64,000 nucleotides of DNA from Candidatus Bathyarchaeota archaeon (GTDB taxonomy: Archaea > Thermoproteota > Bathyarchaeia > TCS64): contig JASLYX010000002.1 in the NCBI GenBank assembly GCA_030739585.1, positions 1 to 64,000 of the forward strand. Direction: 5' to 3'. Below, piece after piece: positions 36,824-46,845 of this stretch. Positions within the stretch are counted from its first letter, which is position 1. Each line of letters opens with the position of its first letter. Made by a program: the position numbers and the translations under genes. The notes under the pieces are model-generated. The model did no database searches and was not told where the DNA came from. It saw nothing but the letters and a program-made list of their open reading frames with translations.

Positions 36824-37831
36824 TTAGGATACCTTTCTTATGGTCAGGTATTCGAGTTGCTTAGGTATAGCGCAGCAGCCGTCTAGATGCTTCACAATGA
36901 ATCCTTCGTTGTGAGCGTACTTAACCGTGGATCTGGAGGGGAGGACGACCCTGTCGGCACCTGCCTGAATCGCGAGGCGCTCTTCCAGAGTTTTCTCAGC
37001 TTTTGGGCGCATACATCCGATGGCGATGCTTGTGTCGCTGTGCATCAACCTCGCCGCGGCCACTGTCTTGGCTATGACCTCGACAGAGGGAGGTGTCACG
37101 TTCTCCATGCCTGTCCCCCTAGTTGGGACGAGTGCAATGATGACAATAATGTCTGGGTTGATGTTTCCGATGATCTCTAGCGCCCTAGCTTCTCCCCTGA
37201 TCTCCCCAAAGTGGAGGCCAGCGCATACGTGAGGGATAAGGTAAGAGACTTGGGCGTCCCTTAAATTGATGAGAGTTTCGGCGTAGTCCTGGACTGTTGC
37301 GTCCAGCCCATAGACCTTTTTGATGGTATCGTTGCTCCCGACGACATCCATAGAGACAACGTCAGCTCCTGTGGAGGCTATTTCCTCAGCCTGTCGGGGG
37401 TTCAGAAGTCCTGTGTGGAGGTTTACTATGAGAGATGTATTTTCCTTCACCCACGTGATCGCGCTGAGGAACTCTTCGAGGGGAACATGCCCTCTTGGAT
37501 CCGAGCCGCCGCTCACAAGGACCCCTACCCCGCCCTCCGCATCAAGTCTGGAGCAGTAGTCCTTGAGCTTCTTTGGGGTATCTGTGTTATCCATCCCTGA
37601 GAGGAAGTGGCCATTGCAGTGCTCACATTTCAGCGCGCACTTGGCGCCTGTAATCGAGACACTGGGGAACCGGGGCTGGGGGATAAGGAATCGGAGCTCC
37701 CGCCCAAGCCGTTCATCCCTCAGGGCTCCAGCGATCTCCAGCATGCTCCCGGGGAGACACTCTAAGGATAGTATGCTCTCCGCCTCATCGACAGAGATAT
37801 TTCCCTTCTTCAACACGTTCAGATTCAGCAA
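36824..37831 (-). CDS. radical SAM protein, second lipoyl synthase-like subunit
   Basis: 335 residues. Cluster motif KCALKCEHCNGHF, VSGGSDPRG near the SAM site, HVCAGLHFGEI in the barrel and a CC pair near the C-terminus (DGCCAIP). Resembles the other half of the archaeal LipS1/LipS2 pair. It is convergent with lipM with a 24-base gap. The trio radical SAM, LipM and radical SAM is a compact lipoate-assembly locus. Confidence 0.78.
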   Translation of the reverse strand: MLNLNVLKKGNISVDEAESILSLECLPGSMLEIAGALRDERLGRELRFLIPQPRFPSVSITGAKCALKCEHCNGHFLSGMDNTDTPKKLKDYCSRLDAEGGVGVLVSGGSDPRGHVPLEEFLSAITWVKENTSLIVNLHTGLLNPRQAEEIASTGADVVSMDVVGSNDTIKKVYGLDATVQDYAETLINLRDAQVSYLIPHVCAGLHFGEIRGEARALEIIGNINPDIIVIIALVPTRGTGMENVTPPSVEVIAKTVAAARLMHSDTSIAIGCMRPKAEKTLEERLAIQAGADRVVLPSRSTVKYAHNEGFIVKHLDGCCAIPKQLEYLTIRKVS

Positions 37832-38394
37832 GCAATCTCCCTCGGGCTCATCACGTGGCGTTATCCTCTACCCCCATTTTAAAACCTTTTTCAACGTGGG
37901 ATATTCAGGACGTGGGAGTTTAGCTTCTCTAAATAAAAGCGATGTTGTCTGGGAAAGCCGCGGTAGGGTGTTTTGTGTTGCTTCGTTTGAAATAGAACCT
38001 TCCATTCATCCTCACAAGTGTGGCAAATTCCAGGAGAACGAAGACCCCCGTATCGGTTGTTACCTTAAAGATTTCTCGCTTTGATAGCTGACCACCAACC
38101 TAAATATTTCCCTGAACCTCTCTTTCGCGCGATGCTGTCCCGCGTCATGGTCCATTTTGGGGAGTCGGATAAATGTGGGCTATGCTAGTTGATGATGAAC
38201 ACGCGCGCCACTTTTTGGGGGTCGAGAGGAGTTAAGAAGGAAGAGAAGGCTCCTCCCTTTTCCTATCCTGCTAATGATCAGCATAAGGATGAGAACGAAG
38301 TCTACGCGCCTGATCGCGAGAAAGGGGGGCCTCAGGAAATAATTAGCCTCCCAACAACGATGATATTAACCCTCACTAAGATAGTTTTTCTGAA
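37832..38394. other. intergenic stretch without a convincing gene
   Basis: 560 bases between divergent genes. Short ORFs on both strands overlap each other near 37900-38080 (plus: VVWESRGRVFCVASFEIEPS; minus: KREIFKVTTDTGVFVLLEF) but neither has a start with a ribosome-binding site or a known relative. Possible TATA-like element TAAATATTT near 38100. May hold another remnant. Confidence 0.4.
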
Positions 38395-39378
38395 ATGGTT
38401 TCCGTGCGCGCTGAAAGATTGCTCGATGAACCGATCATCACTAAGGCCACGCATCCGAGCATCGGTGCGAACATTCAAGGGCCCTCACTCATTCGAGTGC
38501 CGGACTGGCTGGAAGAGCGGTTAGGTCACTACTACCTTTATTTCGCAGACCACAAAGGTAGCTATATCCGGCTGGCTTTCGCTGATGACCTTCTGGGCCC
38601 GTGGACTGTGTATCCCCCGGGGAGTCTAAAGCTGGAGCAGTCAAAGTTTCCCACTACTCCCCTAAAATCCACCCCGGCAAAGGTTGAGGACGCTAGGACA
38701 CGTGTCAGATCGACGGGCTTAAACTTAGAGGGGTTGGGGCATCACCTCATCAAGGAGTGGACGTGGCCCCACATCGCATCCCCTGATGTCCACGTGGACC
38801 ACGGAAATGAGCGCATTGTTATGTACTTTCACGGCCTAGAATCCTTTGGCGAGCAGTTGACCCGGGTTGCCACCTCCCTGGATGGAATCAACTTCAATGT
38901 TAGACCCGAGATACTTGGTGGAAACTACTGGCGTGCCTTTACCCGAAACCGCTACACATACGCCTTAGCAATGCCGGGGCAGTTCTACCGTTCGAGAGAC
39001 CCTCTATCCGGATTCGAGGAAGGACCGTTGCTTTTCAACCCGGACATGCGACACGCGGCGCTCCTGAAAGACAACGACACACTGAATGTATTTTGGACAC
39101 AGGTAGGACACACACCAGAAAGGATCCTGCTGAGCACCATCGACATTTCGGGCGACTGGAAAAGCTGGAAGGAGAAGGATGCAACAGAGATACTTCGACC
39201 CGAAACCGACTGGGAGGGAGCAAACGAACCCCTAGAGCCTTCAGTGCGAAGCGTTGCATATGGGCACGCCAATCAACTGAGGGACCCCGCAGTCTACGTT
39301 CAAGACGACGATATATATCTACTCTATGCGGTCGCCGGCGAAAGTGGCATCGCGATTGCTAAACTGCACTTCGATTAA
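38395..39378 (+). CDS. beta-propeller glycosidase-like protein
   Basis: 327 residues of repeated four-stranded blades typical of the five-bladed glycosyl hydrolase 43/130-like fold: GPSLIRVPDWLEER, YYLYFADHKGSYIRLAF, IASPDVHVDHGNERIVMYFHG and LRDPAVYVQDDDIYLLYAV. The D-P-A-V and D-V-H sites correspond to substrate-contact acidic residues of such propellers, but the catalytic pair cannot be assigned. No signal peptide seen. Could act on a cytoplasmic or imported oligosaccharide, or be non-enzymatic. Confidence 0.75.
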   Translation: MVSVRAERLLDEPIITKATHPSIGANIQGPSLIRVPDWLEERLGHYYLYFADHKGSYIRLAFADDLLGPWTVYPPGSLKLEQSKFPTTPLKSTPAKVEDARTRVRSTGLNLEGLGHHLIKEWTWPHIASPDVHVDHGNERIVMYFHGLESFGEQLTRVATSLDGINFNVRPEILGGNYWRAFTRNRYTYALAMPGQFYRSRDPLSGFEEGPLLFNPDMRHAALLKDNDTLNVFWTQVGHTPERILLSTIDISGDWKSWKEKDATEILRPETDWEGANEPLEPSVRSVAYGHANQLRDPAVYVQDDDIYLLYAVAGESGIAIAKLHFD

Positions 39379-39631
39379 GAACGGGGATAAACTCCCCTGA
39401 AACTCAAAGAGTGTGCAGAAAAATCCAAGTGGGATGAACGGCAGGACCCTTGAGCTTTTTTCGACCGTCCTCTTCTCGTCACTTTGTTTCTCCGTGAAAT
39501 GTCTTGCAAAATCCTGAACTCTCGACAACCCCCTGTCAGAACCAAACTTTAGAAACATGTAGTCCTAGCCTTAATCAAGAAAAAGACCTATCCGCACGCG
39601 TAGTTCTCCCAAACCATCCGCATTAAATAAG

Positions 39632-39704
39632 AGCCTCGGGCGGGAGTCGAACCCGCGGCCAACAACTTACGAGGCTGCCGCTCTGGCCACTGAGCTACCG
39701 AGGC
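39632..39704 (-). tRNA. tRNA-Thr (CGT)
   Basis: The minus strand folds as a full cloverleaf: acceptor GCCTCGG/CCGAGGC, D stem GCTC/GAGC, anticodon loop CTCGTAA with anticodon CGT, T arm GCGGG-TTCGACT-CCCGC and discriminator T, as in archaeal threonine tRNAs. CCA is not encoded. No intron. Confidence 0.92.
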
Positions 39705-39834
39705 ATACTCACAAAACCCTAGACAATCCCTGATTAAAAATAGCTACGGTTCAATCCCTTGCCCTAGGGTCGCGATCCTCAAGGCACTCTCAAACGTTTT
39801 ATCTGCATCCTTCCCAACACACACCCGATCACAT

Positions 39835-40827
39835 ATGGCAACGGCAGGGGAGATCGGCGAACGGGCTCTTATAGAGCGCATGCATCGATGGATCACCCCC
39901 ATGCCCGGAACGCCTCTCCCCTTATGGGAGGACGCTTCTGCCATAGACCTCAGGGATGGCAGAGTCGCCGTCCTGAATACCGATATGCTGGTTTGGGAGA
40001 CCGATGTCCCTCCTGGGATGACCCCCTACCAGGCGGCGAGGAAGGCCGTTGTCATGAACTTTAGCGATCTTGGGGCAAAAGGAGTCCCACCCCTAAGCTT
40101 CATGGCATCCATCGGGATACCCCGAGACCTCGAGGTGGAGATAGTCGAGGAGATGGCCAAAGGATTTGAGGCCGGCACTCGGGAGTACGGGGGATACGTT
40201 ATCGGAGGAGATACAAATGAAGCCTCGGACATCGTTATTAGCGGAGTCGCCTTTGGTGTTTCATCGAAGGAGAGGATCATGACCCGAAAGGGGGCCAAGC
40301 CCGGTGAAATCCTTGCCACCACGGGGCCCTTCGGTCTTACTGCCGCCGCCCTCAAGACCCTCCTCACGGGACTGGAGGCTCCCGAGGGCCTAAAGGAGGC
40401 TCTGGTCCAATCAATTTATAATCCGAAGGCCCGGATTCGGGAGGGAATCGCCCTCGCCGAGTCTGGCGCAGTAACTTCCGCCATCGACTCCAGCGATGGA
40501 CTCTCCGCGAGCCTCCACGACCTCTCCCGGAGCAGCAAAGTCGGCTTCAGGGTTGAGGCCCTTCCGATCCCCCCCGAAGTGGTCGCGTATGCTGATCATC
40601 ATGAACTAAACCCGGACGATCTTGCCCTTTATGGTGGGGAGGAATACGAGCTGGTCTTCACCGTAGAGGAGGGACGTCTCGAAGAAGCCCGGGAAGCCTT
40701 AGCCCTTGTAGGATGCAGACTCCTAGAACTCGGCGTAGCTACCTCTGAAACAGACATCAGAACCGCCAAAAACGGAGTGGAGACCTCTATTGAAAAACGG
40801 GGCTGGGAGCACTTTATGGGGGCCTAA
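39835..40827 (+). CDS. thiL: thiamine-monophosphate kinase
   Basis: 330 residues. Phosphorylates TMP to the active cofactor TPP. PurM/ThiL fold with EDASAID, LNTDMLVWETDVP (Mg/ATP site), AVVMNFSDLGAKGVPP, YVIGGDTNEAS, AIDSSDGLSASLHDL and GGEEYELVFTV all conserved. Start ATG at 39835 after an A/T-rich region downstream of tRNA-Thr. Confidence 0.92.
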   Translation: MATAGEIGERALIERMHRWITPMPGTPLPLWEDASAIDLRDGRVAVLNTDMLVWETDVPPGMTPYQAARKAVVMNFSDLGAKGVPPLSFMASIGIPRDLEVEIVEEMAKGFEAGTREYGGYVIGGDTNEASDIVISGVAFGVSSKERIMTRKGAKPGEILATTGPFGLTAAALKTLLTGLEAPEGLKEALVQSIYNPKARIREGIALAESGAVTSAIDSSDGLSASLHDLSRSSKVGFRVEALPIPPEVVAYADHHELNPDDLALYGGEEYELVFTVEEGRLEEAREALALVGCRLLELGVATSETDIRTAKNGVETSIEKRGWEHFMGA

Positions 40828-40962
40828 ATTGGGGCTAGAAACCCCCTTAGAATTATTTTTAGTTAATGAAACATGTTTATACCCTCTCAATATAGGCTTT
40901 TTCCATGCTTTCCTGCGTGATTTTTCCTGCTCCATCTTGGGAGGCTGGAAATACCTTTATTC

Positions 40963-43900
40963 ATGAGAAACGCCATGTTTATCACAGGAGGGTTAAAACA
41001 GCCTATGAATTCGGCTTCCCTATCCAAAGTTCTAAGCAGAGTCGACGATTGGAGGCTCAAACTCATTGATCTGAGCAGGAGGAATCGCTTAGTCAACTTC
41101 AGGCCCACCCGCAGCTCTAATCTTGAGTTTTGTAGACCTAGTATCAACCCTTTCTTCGAGAGACTCGTTGTAAAGGATAAATCTTGGTCGATCTGGGAGC
41201 CCCCTGAGGACTCTGGGGAACCCCCACGCAGGATCCGCCCCCGGAAAACCCAGATTGTTCCCAAAGAGATCAAAGCCGCCCGAGTACGTCGGGTCCTTAG
41301 GAACCTCTCGAGGCGCTCCGCCTCTGAGTACCGAGAGAGAGGGGTCCGGATCCTCTACGTCGCCTTCGGGACGCTCAGCTGGCGCGAGGTAGGGTCTAAC
41401 CAGCCCCTTGTCTCCCCCATAGTCCTTACCCCCGTGGAGCTCACCCGGAAGACCAGCAGGGATCCTTACACGGTCCAGATTCCCGCCGTTGAGGACGAGG
41501 CTATTCTCAACCCTGCTCTCAGGCTCAAGCTTCACTTAGAGCACAAGATCGAGCTCCCCCCGCTCTTCGACTGGGACGAAAACTCCCTTACAACCTACCT
41601 CGCTGAGGTCCAAGAGACTATCCGAGAGACCGGCTGGGAGGTAGAGGACCGGGTTCATATGGGCCTATTTTCGTTCCACAAGCTGGTAATGTACCAGGAC
41701 CTTATGGATAATGTGGATACCATCATAGAGCACCCCTTAATCCAAGCCCTCGCCGGAGTGAATCCCCCCCCTGTAGCGAGGGGGCCTCTGCCCAAAGCCG
41801 GGGAGCTGGACAACCTCGACCCCAAGGAGGTCTTTCAGGTTCTGGACGCTGACAGCAGCCAGCAGCTCTGCATCCAGTATGCTCTTGCAAGGCAGAGCTT
41901 TGTGATGCACGGCCCCCCAGGCACCGGAAAGAGCCAGACCATCGCGAACATGATCGGCGAGTTTATCGCCCGGGGAAAGACTGTCCTTTTCGTCAGTGAG
42001 AAGATGGCTGCTCTTGAGGTTGTTTACAACCGTCTCCGAGCTCGGAACCTGGAGGATTACTGCCTTGAGTTACACAGCCACAAGGCCAACAAACGGGACG
42101 TGGTGGCCGAGCTCAACAGGGCCCTCAACGAACACCTCAAAACTCAGGGCGCGATGAACGAAGAAGACCTAGAGCGCCTTATCGCTAGGCGGAATCAACT
42201 CAACGATTATGTGAGTGCACTTCACAACCGCAGAGAGCCCATCGGGTATAACCCCTACCAGATCTTTGAGGCTTTAGTAAGCCTTGAAGAGATCCCTCTT
42301 TTTCCAACAGGATTCAGGGCCTTCGACTCCTTGGACCAGAGGAAGCTCCTTGAACTCGAGGACAAGGTCAGGAGGCTCTCCAATGCTTGGAGGGTTGTCG
42401 AAGAAGGAGATATCTTTCCATGGAATGGGTGCATCGAGGAAAATTACACCCTAGAGACACGGTCTCAATGGATTCACCTCTTAGAGAACACTATAGCGAC
42501 GGCAAACGATATGGAAATAGCCTCCGAAGAATACGCTCAGATCCTGGGACTAGAAATCCCAGGCACGATAGAGGAGTACGAGCGTCTCCAGAAGATTACT
42601 GAGCTCATTAGCGCGACACCAAGGCCCCTCCGGAAATGGCTTGTAGACGCAGACCTTCGGACTATACAGTCTCTCGTTGAGAAGAGCCGGAAGCAGTGGG
42701 GCGAGTACTGGGCCTGGGTGGGGGCCCTCGAAAAGGATTACGATACTAGACTGATCCTCATACCCCCAGGAACTGCGGGCAGGATCGAGGAAGCTTGGGA
42801 GGGCCTCGCAGAGCTCCTCGCCCCGATATCGGAGGGTGACGGGGGTCTTCTCAAACACTTGCTGGGTCTGGAAGCCTTCCTGAGGAAGGTCTCGAAGAGG
42901 CTCAAGGAGCTGAAGGGGAGCGCCGAACAGATCTCCTCATTCCTTGGGTTGAAGGGAGAAGTTGAAACCCTAGAGAAGGTCACTTTTATTTCCAAGCTCG
43001 CCCGAATGTGCAAGACTGAGTTCAGGCCCATGAGGTCATGGCTCGACCGGAGTGGCCTAAATGAGGCCACACAGCTTTTGGAGACACTAAAGAACGATCA
43101 CTCTCATAGGGAAAAGCTTAGGGAGAGGCTTAAAACCTATGATGACGCTGTCTTAACCCTGGAACTCGACGAGATAATCGAGTACTTGGAGGGCCCCGGT
43201 AGCTCTTTCTTCAGGGTATTGATGCCCAGCTACTACAGGGCCAAGGGAGCCATCTCCAAGGTGACACAGGACGGGGGGTTCCCAGCGACGGCCGTCGAGG
43301 ATCTCAAGGCTGCGCGAGAACTCCGCGGAATTCTAGAGAAGCTGGACGCAAACCTCGAGAAGGCTAGGAAGACTTTGGGCATCTACTACAAGGGTAAGGA
43401 CCCCGACTTTGATGGAGCAGAGGTAGCCCTCAAGAACGCCTCCAATACCCTCCGATTAGCCGGGACCTCTAGAGCCCCAAAGACCCTTAGGGACAATCTA
43501 TCCGTATACTCGGAACCGAACGAGACCCTCCTCCGGTACAGTGAAGCGCTGTCTGGATCCCTTACCGAATGGAGAGCTGACGAAAGGAAGCTACGAGGGG
43601 TGCTTCCCTCGAAATTAATGACGAATTCTGGGGTCTCTATGCGGAAAAGTGGCTTCCGGGAGGTGGAATCTTGGGCGATGGACTCGTTGGAAAAGCTTGT
43701 AAACCTTTCTAGGTTATCATCGGGAGCGTTGGCAACACGTCTCCACAAGCACCCGGCGACCTTTGTGGGTCTAGTGAAAGACCTGAGGACCGTAGAGGAA
43801 ATCCAGAGATTCGAGGATGAGGTGGACAGCCGCTCTGAGGAGATGAGGGACATTTTTGGCCTACTCTATAGTGGCCTCAGGACGGACTGGAACGGGGTCC

Positions 43901-46548
43901 TCGAGGCACTGGGGTGGACTCGGACGCTAATCAGAGCCCTCCCCCGAGGGGTCTCTGAGAGGTTAGCTCAGGGCATCTCTCAGGATGGACCCCCTCTTCC
44001 CCCTGATCCCCTTATCGGGGAGAGGTGGAGCAATATTTCTCTATCCTTGGACTCCATCGATGACCGTTTCGAGAGAGAGCTTTGGCCTGAGCCAAGGGGA
44101 CGTTTGACTCTTGAAAAGGTGAGAACAAGTCTAGGTGTCCTTCGATCCAGGATTGATGACCTCCAGACCTGGGTGGACTTTAACACCCAGGAGACCGAGA
44201 TCAGGAATGCAGGGCTCGGGCAATTCCTTGAGATCCTCATAGCCGAGAGGGTCGAGAGGGATCGTCTTGTAGACGTCTTCAGGAAGGCCATGTACCAGGG
44301 GCTCTTGGATGCCGTATTTAAGGAGGATGCAGTCCTCAAGAATTTTAGGGGACAGGACCATGAGCAGCTCATCAAGGATTTCCAGGATCTGGATCTCCGT
44401 TTCATTCAATTGACCTCCCAAAGGGTGATCGAGATCGCCAACGAGCAAAAGCCCCAGGGGGTCTTCGTTCAAGCCCCAGACTCGGAGATCACTGTGTTGA
44501 TGCGGGAGGCTGCGAAGAAGCGTCGCCATATGCCCTTGAGGTACTTATTCGAGCGTATCCCGAATCTTGTTAGGAGGTTGAAACCCTGCCTTATGATGAG
44601 CCCTATCAGCGTGAGCCAGTTTCTGATCCCCACGGGGGCCCAATTCGATCTCGTGGTCTTCGATGAGGCCTCTCAGATCTACACCGAGGATGCTGTGGGC
44701 TCCATCTACCGGGGGGATACCCTAGTGATCACCGGGGATCCGAAGCAGCTTCCGCCCACCCCCTTTTTTCAACATACTATAGATGATGACTTTGACTGGG
44801 ACGAGGAGGGCTACGAGTTTGACGTCTTCGACAGCGTCCTCGATGAGTGCATGAGTATCGGCCTCCCTGTCAGGATGCTAAAATGGCATTATCGTAGCAA
44901 ACATGATTCCTTGATCAGCTTCAGCAACGACAGATTTTACAACGGCAATCTCGTGCTTTTCCCCTCCTCAAGGATGGACTCAGACCTAGGTCTCGAGCTA
45001 ATCCACGTTAAAGACGGCCTTTACGACAGAGGGGGCAGGAGAAATAACGTGAGGGAGGCCGAAGTAGTGGCTGATCTCGTCTTCGAGCACTTCGAGAGGC
45101 ACCCTGAGAAGACACTTGGCGTGGTCACTTTCAGTTTGAGCCAGATGAATACCGTGCAGGACGCCGTGGAAGTCCGGCTCCAGGAGCATCCCACGTTCGA
45201 GAAGTTCTTCGTAGAGGATAGGCTCGACGGATTCTTCGTAAAGAATCTAGAGAACGTTCAGGGTGACGAAAGGGACGTCATGATCTTTAGCGTTGGATAT
45301 GGCTACGACACAAATGGCAAGATAACGATGAACTTCGGTCCTCTCAACAAACAGGGGGGAGAGCGTCGCCTTAATGTAGCTGTAACCCGTGCCCGGGAGA
45401 AGGTGGTTCTTGTGAGTAGCATCAAATATGATGACATCAACCTCCAGGCAACACAGGCCGAGGGGGTTCACAGTCTTCATCATTATATGAGGTTTGCTGA
45501 GAGGCGCCCCCGGAACCTTAAGGACGTTGAGGCCCAAGAACATATCCTCATCTCCCAGTTGGACGAAAAGGTTGCCGAGGAGGTGAATCGCCTAGGTTAC
45601 AAGACGGTGCCCTTGGTGGGCTCCGGGGCGTTCAGGGTGGACCTAGGGGTTTTAGACCCGGCTGATCCGAGTAGGTTTATCCTGGGCATCATGTGCGACG
45701 GGGAGAACTATGTGACCGCTGACACAGCCCGGGACAGGGATCGCCTTAGAATCCAGGTCCTGGAGAACCTTGGGTGGAGGATCCACCGTATCTGGGCTCC
45801 TGACTGGGTGCAAAGGCAGGATACCGAGGCGCAGAGGCTAGCGAAGGCTCTCAAAGATGCCAACGAGGAACCCAGACAGGAAGCGACGAAAAAGGCCTTG
45901 AAACCTCCCACCACGCAAAGGAACATCCTTAATCAGGTGAAGGTAGTGGACACCCCCCCAGGGGAGCTTCCTGGTGTGGAGCCCTATAGGTTTGTGAAGC
46001 TGAAACCCGATTACCTTTTCACTAGATACTCTCCGGATCACAGGGAGCGATATTTGAGGGAGTACCACTCCGAAGTGAGGCGGCTCCTACCCCAGCTGGT
46101 TAAAGGGGAGGGGCCCATCCACGTGGAGCTCGCGTTTAAGAGGATGAACAACGCCTTTAGGCTGAGCCGGGCAACGAACGCATTTAGAGTGGCCTTCCAG
46201 GAGGAGGTAGAGGTACTCGAGAAAGATCAAATTGAAATGAAGGGCGATTTCCTCTGGCCAAAGGGAATTGATTCAGTCCGGGTGAGAGCCCCGGTAGATG
46301 GCGTTACCGAGAGCTTCAGGCCCATAGAGTACATCTCCCCTGAGGAGATACTAAAGGCGTTGACTATGGTCACCGGGTACTCCTTTGGGATAAGGAAGGA
46401 GACTCTACTCAATGAGACAGCACGCCTCCTCGGATTCAAGCGGATGGGACCTAAAATTCTGGAAGCCTTGCAGCTAATCTATCATAGGGCTCTTAACTCC
46501 GGAAAGATAGGTCTAGAGGACAAACTCGTGGTCCTCAAGAAGCGTTAA
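40963..46548 (+). CDS. giant DUF4011-type SF1 helicase with C-terminal nuclease
   Basis: 1861 residues, single gene. Domains in order: DUF4011-like N-terminus (about 20-270; WRLKLIDLSRRNRLVNF), helicase core half 1 with Walker A HGPPGTGKSQTIAN near residue 316, a long helical insert of about 800 residues, half 2 with DEASQIY (about 1233), GDPKQLPPT and VTRAREKVVLVSS (about 1473), a PD-(D/E)xK-like MTES_1575-type nuclease (about 1545-1625; FRVDLGVLD, CDGENY, ARDRDRLRIQVLENLGW), then a DUF3320-like end. Such proteins recur in bacterial defence islands and act alone in some reports; a DNA-repair role is equally possible. No defence neighbours here. An inner ATG at codon 15 (MNSASLSK) is an alternative start. 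Confidence 0.9.
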   Translation: MRNAMFITGGLKQPMNSASLSKVLSRVDDWRLKLIDLSRRNRLVNFRPTRSSNLEFCRPSINPFFERLVVKDKSWSIWEPPEDSGEPPRRIRPRKTQIVPKEIKAARVRRVLRNLSRRSASEYRERGVRILYVAFGTLSWREVGSNQPLVSPIVLTPVELTRKTSRDPYTVQIPAVEDEAILNPALRLKLHLEHKIELPPLFDWDENSLTTYLAEVQETIRETGWEVEDRVHMGLFSFHKLVMYQDLMDNVDTIIEHPLIQALAGVNPPPVARGPLPKAGELDNLDPKEVFQVLDADSSQQLCIQYALARQSFVMHGPPGTGKSQTIANMIGEFIARGKTVLFVSEKMAALEVVYNRLRARNLEDYCLELHSHKANKRDVVAELNRALNEHLKTQGAMNEEDLERLIARRNQLNDYVSALHNRREPIGYNPYQIFEALVSLEEIPLFPTGFRAFDSLDQRKLLELEDKVRRLSNAWRVVEEGDIFPWNGCIEENYTLETRSQWIHLLENTIATANDMEIASEEYAQILGLEIPGTIEEYERLQKITELISATPRPLRKWLVDADLRTIQSLVEKSRKQWGEYWAWVGALEKDYDTRLILIPPGTAGRIEEAWEGLAELLAPISEGDGGLLKHLLGLEAFLRKVSKRLKELKGSAEQISSFLGLKGEVETLEKVTFISKLARMCKTEFRPMRSWLDRSGLNEATQLLETLKNDHSHREKLRERLKTYDDAVLTLELDEIIEYLEGPGSSFFRVLMPSYYRAKGAISKVTQDGGFPATAVEDLKAARELRGILEKLDANLEKARKTLGIYYKGKDPDFDGAEVALKNASNTLRLAGTSRAPKTLRDNLSVYSEPNETLLRYSEALSGSLTEWRADERKLRGVLPSKLMTNSGVSMRKSGFREVESWAMDSLEKLVNLSRLSSGALATRLHKHPATFVGLVKDLRTVEEIQRFEDEVDSRSEEMRDIFGLLYSGLRTDWNGVLEALGWTRTLIRALPRGVSERLAQGISQDGPPLPPDPLIGERWSNISLSLDSIDDRFERELWPEPRGRLTLEKVRTSLGVLRSRIDDLQTWVDFNTQETEIRNAGLGQFLEILIAERVERDRLVDVFRKAMYQGLLDAVFKEDAVLKNFRGQDHEQLIKDFQDLDLRFIQLTSQRVIEIANEQKPQGVFVQAPDSEITVLMREAAKKRRHMPLRYLFERIPNLVRRLKPCLMMSPISVSQFLIPTGAQFDLVVFDEASQIYTEDAVGSIYRGDTLVITGDPKQLPPTPFFQHTIDDDFDWDEEGYEFDVFDSVLDECMSIGLPVRMLKWHYRSKHDSLISFSNDRFYNGNLVLFPSSRMDSDLGLELIHVKDGLYDRGGRRNNVREAEVVADLVFEHFERHPEKTLGVVTFSLSQMNTVQDAVEVRLQEHPTFEKFFVEDRLDGFFVKNLENVQGDERDVMIFSVGYGYDTNGKITMNFGPLNKQGGERRLNVAVTRAREKVVLVSSIKYDDINLQATQAEGVHSLHHYMRFAERRPRNLKDVEAQEHILISQLDEKVAEEVNRLGYKTVPLVGSGAFRVDLGVLDPADPSRFILGIMCDGENYVTADTARDRDRLRIQVLENLGWRIHRIWAPDWVQRQDTEAQRLAKALKDANEEPRQEATKKALKPPTTQRNILNQVKVVDTPPGELPGVEPYRFVKLKPDYLFTRYSPDHRERYLREYHSEVRRLLPQLVKGEGPIHVELAFKRMNNAFRLSRATNAFRVAFQEEVEVLEKDQIEMKGDFLWPKGIDSVRVRAPVDGVTESFRPIEYISPEEILKALTMVTGYSFGIRKETLLNETARLLGFKRMGPKILEALQLIYHRALNSGKIGLEDKLVVLKKR

Positions 46549-46561
46549 TTGAAGAATCTGG

Positions 46562-46635
46562 CGCCGCCGATCGGATTCGAACCGATGACCAACTGGTTAA
46601 CAGCCAGACGCTCTACCGAGCTGAGCCACGGCGGC
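46562..46635 (-). tRNA. tRNA-Asn (GTT)
   Basis: Minus-strand cloverleaf: acceptor GCCGCCG/CGGCGGC, D arm GCTC-AGCTCGGTA-GAGC, anticodon stem CTGGC with loop carrying GTT, T arm ATCGG-TTCGAAT-CCGAT, discriminator G. CCA not encoded. Only 14 bases past the helicase stop, on the opposite strand. Confidence 0.95.
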
Positions 46636-46784
46636 AAAGTCTACAAGCATATGGTAATACCCATATTAATCTTTGACTAGTATCGGTCGGCTACAATTCT
46701 AGACACTAAATCCCATATTTATCCTATTTTTATTGGATGCAAACAGTTTTTCACCGTTTTCCAAATTATTGAGAACGCGACAAA

Positions 46785-46793
46785 CTTTTAATA
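46785..46793 (+). promoter_or_regulatory. TATA box of alba
   Basis: CTTTTAATA lies about 55 bases before the ATG, and a strong TTGGAGGAG ribosome-binding site precedes the start, so this is a leadered, well translated gene. Confidence 0.5.
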
Positions 46794-46845
46794 GGTACGT
46801 TCAACAAGTAGCACACCTAAATCTAAGATATTTGGAGGAGTCAAA

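Noticed and set aside
37563-38084. 173-residue plus-strand ORF as a gene
   Set aside because: Its first half is antisense to the radical SAM gene at 36824-37831; only the last part lies in free sequence and has no recognised family.
45600-45850. Loss of the nuclease acidic residue (IMCDG instead of IECDG) in the giant helicase
   Set aside because: As far as I remember, the helicase-linked MTES_1575 subgroup often has a hydrophobic residue there, so this is not clear evidence of inactivation.
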